Shown: positions 63,350 through 64,000 of the stretch, in pieces
Numbering within the stretch: the first letter of the stretch is position 1
How the letters are laid out: every line of letters starts with the position of its first letter
The notes under the pieces: model-generated
The model's input: only the letters and a program-made list of their open reading frames with translations
Told to the model about the DNA's origin: nothing
Databases searched by the model: none
DNA from: Marinobacter sp. ANT_B65
GTDB taxonomy: Bacteria; Pseudomonadota; Gammaproteobacteria; Pseudomonadales; Oleiphilaceae
Assembly (NCBI RefSeq): GCF_002407605.1
Contig: NZ_NXGV01000003.1
Span: forward strand, 30,895 to 94,894
Direction of reading: 5' to 3'
DNA length: 64,000 bases
Position numbers and translations under genes: made by a program

Positions 63350-63365
63350 ACTTAACGAATGATAT
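63350..63365 (-). repeat. attC site 12, interrupted half
   Basis: ACTTAAC at 63350-63356 looks like the left core of an attC. It is followed within nine bases by the left end of the IS110-family element, so the other core would lie to the right of the element, outside the window. Confidence 0.55.
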
Positions 63366-63445
63366 GGACTCCCCCTGCTCCCATGGCATCAATCATGTGC
63401 CACATTGAAGGTGTAGTCAGACTTCAATCAGAAGAGGGGGAGTCC
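63366..63445 (+). repeat. Inverted repeat in the IS leader, enclosing the transposase ribosome-binding site
   Basis: GGACTCCCCCT at 63366-63376 and AGGGGGAGTCC at 63435-63445 are perfect 11-base inverted repeats 58 bases apart. The second arm contains GGGGAG, 5 bases before the transposase ATG. If both arms are transcribed together, the resulting stem could hide the ribosome-binding site. Confidence 0.6.
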
Positions 63446-63447
63446 TC

Positions 63448-64000
63448 ATGAATGTTACAACTATTGGCATCGATCTGGCGAAAACTGTGTTCAGTATTCA
63501 TGGCACCAATCAATACGGCAAGGTCGTGGTTCGCAAACGGCTTAATCGCCCTAAACTGCTGGCGTTCTTTGCACAGCTGCCACCGTGCCTGATCGGTATG
63601 GAAGCCTGTTCTGGTGCCCACTACTGGGCACGGGAGATGACCAGGCTCGGCCACGATGCCCGGATCATTGCCCCCCGCTTTGTTGCCCCCTATCGCAAGA
63701 GCAGCAAGAACGACGACAACGATGCCGAGGCCATCTGCGAAGCTGTCGGTCGACCCAATATGCGTTTCGTAGCGATCAAGACCGAGGATCAACAAGCGGT
63801 ACTTTGCCTACACCGCATTCGTCGTGGGCTGATCAAAGAACGCACGGCCCAGATCAACCAGATTCGTGGACTGCTGGCTGAGTTCGGGCTGATCATCCCT
63901 CAAGGGCGCTATCACGCTCGACACCGGATTCCAGAAATCCTGGAGGATGCCGAAAACGGCTTACCCATGCTGGCAAGGCGATTACTCAACAACATCAACC
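63448..64000 (+). CDS. IS110/IS1111-family transposase, N-terminal part (truncated by window edge)
   Basis: The open frame starts MNVTTIGIDLAKTVFSIHG, has a Glu in IGMEACSGAHYWA, and Asp residues in KSSKNDDNDAEAICEA, the DEDD RuvC-like motif of these transposases. 184 residues are visible. IS1111-type enzymes insert without DDE chemistry and, as recently shown, can be guided by a noncoding RNA from the element end; in IS1111 members that RNA lies downstream, beyond this window. Confidence 0.93.
   Translation, partial: MNVTTIGIDLAKTVFSIHGTNQYGKVVVRKRLNRPKLLAFFAQLPPCLIGMEACSGAHYWAREMTRLGHDARIIAPRFVAPYRKSSKNDDNDAEAICEAVGRPNMRFVAIKTEDQQAVLCLHRIRRGLIKERTAQINQIRGLLAEFGLIIPQGRYHARHRIPEILEDAENGLPMLARRLLNNIN

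Larger units (their letters stand above)
63357..64000 (+). mobile_element. IS110/IS1111-family insertion sequence, left part (runs off the window)
   Basis: An insertion sequence starts within the attC-like sequence after ACTTAAC. The left end is short (about 80 bases to the transposase) and contains GGACTCCCCCT (63366-63376), repeated in inverse at 63435-63445. Position in an attC fits the IS1111-attC group known to target these sites. The right end is not seen. Confidence 0.7.

Noticed and set aside
57898..63360. CRISPR array
   Set aside because: The repeated elements are spaced by genes, are palindromic and vary in length, which fits attC sites rather than CRISPR repeats.

Overview
The window looks like chromosomal DNA of a marine gammaproteobacterium, most likely Marinobacter. 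Support comes from the motY-pyrC-rnt neighbourhood known from Pseudomonas relatives, a 661-residue two-domain fatty acyl reductase of the Marinobacter wax-ester type, TRAP transporters, and a sedentary-type integron. All calls come from reading the sequence; no database search was possible.

Layout. 0-10.5 kb is core-like: a partial histone-deacetylase-family enzyme, motY, pyrC, rnt, the fatty acyl reductase, a pitrilysin-type protease and a pair of small glycosyltransferases, ending at tRNA-Arg(CCT). 10.6-13.9 kb is a small accessory patch after the tRNA with short unknown genes, including a nonsense-interrupted gene followed by a lipoprotein. 13.9-25.7 kb holds rnk, a methyl-accepting chemotaxis protein with a periplasmic c-type haem motif, yciO, bolA, topB, and a response regulator/FecR-LysM protein/CHASE2 histidine kinase operon. 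25.8-32.5 kb has a broken TonB-receptor tail and a four-gene, translationally coupled SMC-like operon with a Toprim partner (Wadjet/MukBEF-like, order C-B-A-D). 32.7-40 kb holds a complete TRAP transporter, a codB-pucR-codA cytosine locus and lpxR. 40.4-53.9 kb is a catabolic-looking cluster: RidA, a polyamine-type ABC importer, quinone oxidoreductase, GST, a divergent AroQ, a D-2-hydroxyacid dehydrogenase, a LysR regulator, DUF1028, an ArgE-like deacylase, a flavin monooxygenase and an FMN 2-hydroxyacid oxidase. Its substrate is unknown.

54.3-57.9 kb has an orphan TRAP binding protein, a second copy of the small-protein/lipoprotein pair seen at 12.5 kb, and small metabolic genes. 57.95-63.36 kb is an integron cassette array: about eleven attC-like sites separate small genes that all lie on the minus strand. 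No integrase is in the window; the orientation predicts it to the right. The array is cut by an IS110/IS1111-family element whose left end sits inside an attC and whose transposase runs off the window end.

The best leads for undescribed biology are the SMC-Toprim operon with its unusual gene order, the 40-54 kb catabolic cluster with an AroQ homologue that has lost substrate-binding residues, the duplicated small-protein/lipoprotein module, and the cassette array with a truncated ccdB and three GFA-type cassettes.
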